Source: Asparagopsis taxiformis (Eukaryota; Rhodophyta; Florideophyceae; Bonnemaisoniales; Bonnemaisoniaceae). From it: 42,087 nt of DNA. This document shows, in pieces, positions 41,969 through 42,087 of this stretch. The DNA is taken from positions 1 through 42,087 of the forward strand of contig JALQPE010001894.1 in the NCBI GenBank assembly GCA_030407315.1, given 5' to 3'. The position numbers and the translations under genes were made by a program. The notes beneath the pieces are model-generated. The model was not told where the DNA came from. It saw only the letters and a list, made by a program, of their open reading frames with translations, and made no database searches. Position 1 is the stretch's first letter; each line of letters starts with the position of its first letter.

Positions 41969-42087
41969 ACCCTAGGCTCGTTTTTCTGGGCCTCCCATTG
42001 CACCGCTTCGTTTCAAATCATCCCTCTATTGTTCTCCTACCGTCATTTCGCCCGCAGAGTGCTACTTAAACAACAGATTCTGGAAAT
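41969..42087 (+). mobile_element. Partial copy of the arm interior, running off the window
   Basis: This matches 40,012-40,132 in the same orientation (CGTTTTTCTGGGCCTCCCAT, CAGAGTGCTACTTAAA). Several differences are shortened base runs. It means the element ending at 41,968 sits inside another copy of the same family. Confidence 0.82.

Overview
This is nuclear DNA of a eukaryote, probably a fungus, oomycete or alga with a transposon-rich genome; I cannot place it more closely. The evidence is a 75-bp GT-AG intron inside an ALG12-like sequence, gene relics of purely eukaryotic families (SHPRH/Irc20-type RING helicase, ALG12 mannosyltransferase, probably an importin-beta), short spliceosomal-style gene structure, and DNA transposon ends that begin 5'-CACTA. 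There is no bacterial-style gene packing, and no tRNA, rRNA or CRISPR array was seen.

Layout. Positions 1-15,272 look like the right-hand part of one large CACTA-type element (B). Subterminal GGCAGT/ACTGCC repeats lie at about 190-1,390 and 14,895-15,272. Between them are an intact 518-codon ORF (13,054-14,610, minus), arrays of a 118-bp double-palindrome repeat, and broken gene copies: SHPRH-like (3,740-5,990), ALG12-like with its intron (7,584-9,144) and a glycosyltransferase-like piece. Positions 15,273-15,791 are a 519-bp piece of a transposase gene cut on both sides exactly at CACTA ends. Positions 15,792-41,968 are bounded by inverted CACTACGGTGTTG ends and by inverted arms of about 2.4-2.7 kb that carry a 35-bp subterminal repeat and a 137-bp hairpin.

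Inside these arms are two divergent genes on opposite strands that share one plan: a ParB-like domain, a charged or Ser/Pro-rich linker, then a 2-oxoglutarate/Fe(II) dioxygenase-like domain (18,190-20,545 plus, decayed; 30,806-33,992 minus, with an intact ParB-like ORF). A Tnp2/KDZ-like transposase (35,669-39,183, minus) lies next to the right arm. Much of the middle is repeat: 39-bp palindromes in large foldback structures, 0.9-1.1 kb higher-order units, and a 172-bp satellite in exact register.

How it fits together (inference): the window is a nest of CACTA-like transposons. The transposase would act on the palindromic subterminal arrays. The ParB-like/dioxygenase gene is cargo that could act on DNA, for example in base modification or silencing evasion, but no such activity is shown here. 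Most coding sequences are broken. Two near-identical transposase segments differ mainly by single-base indels in short runs, so some breaks may be assembly errors rather than biology.
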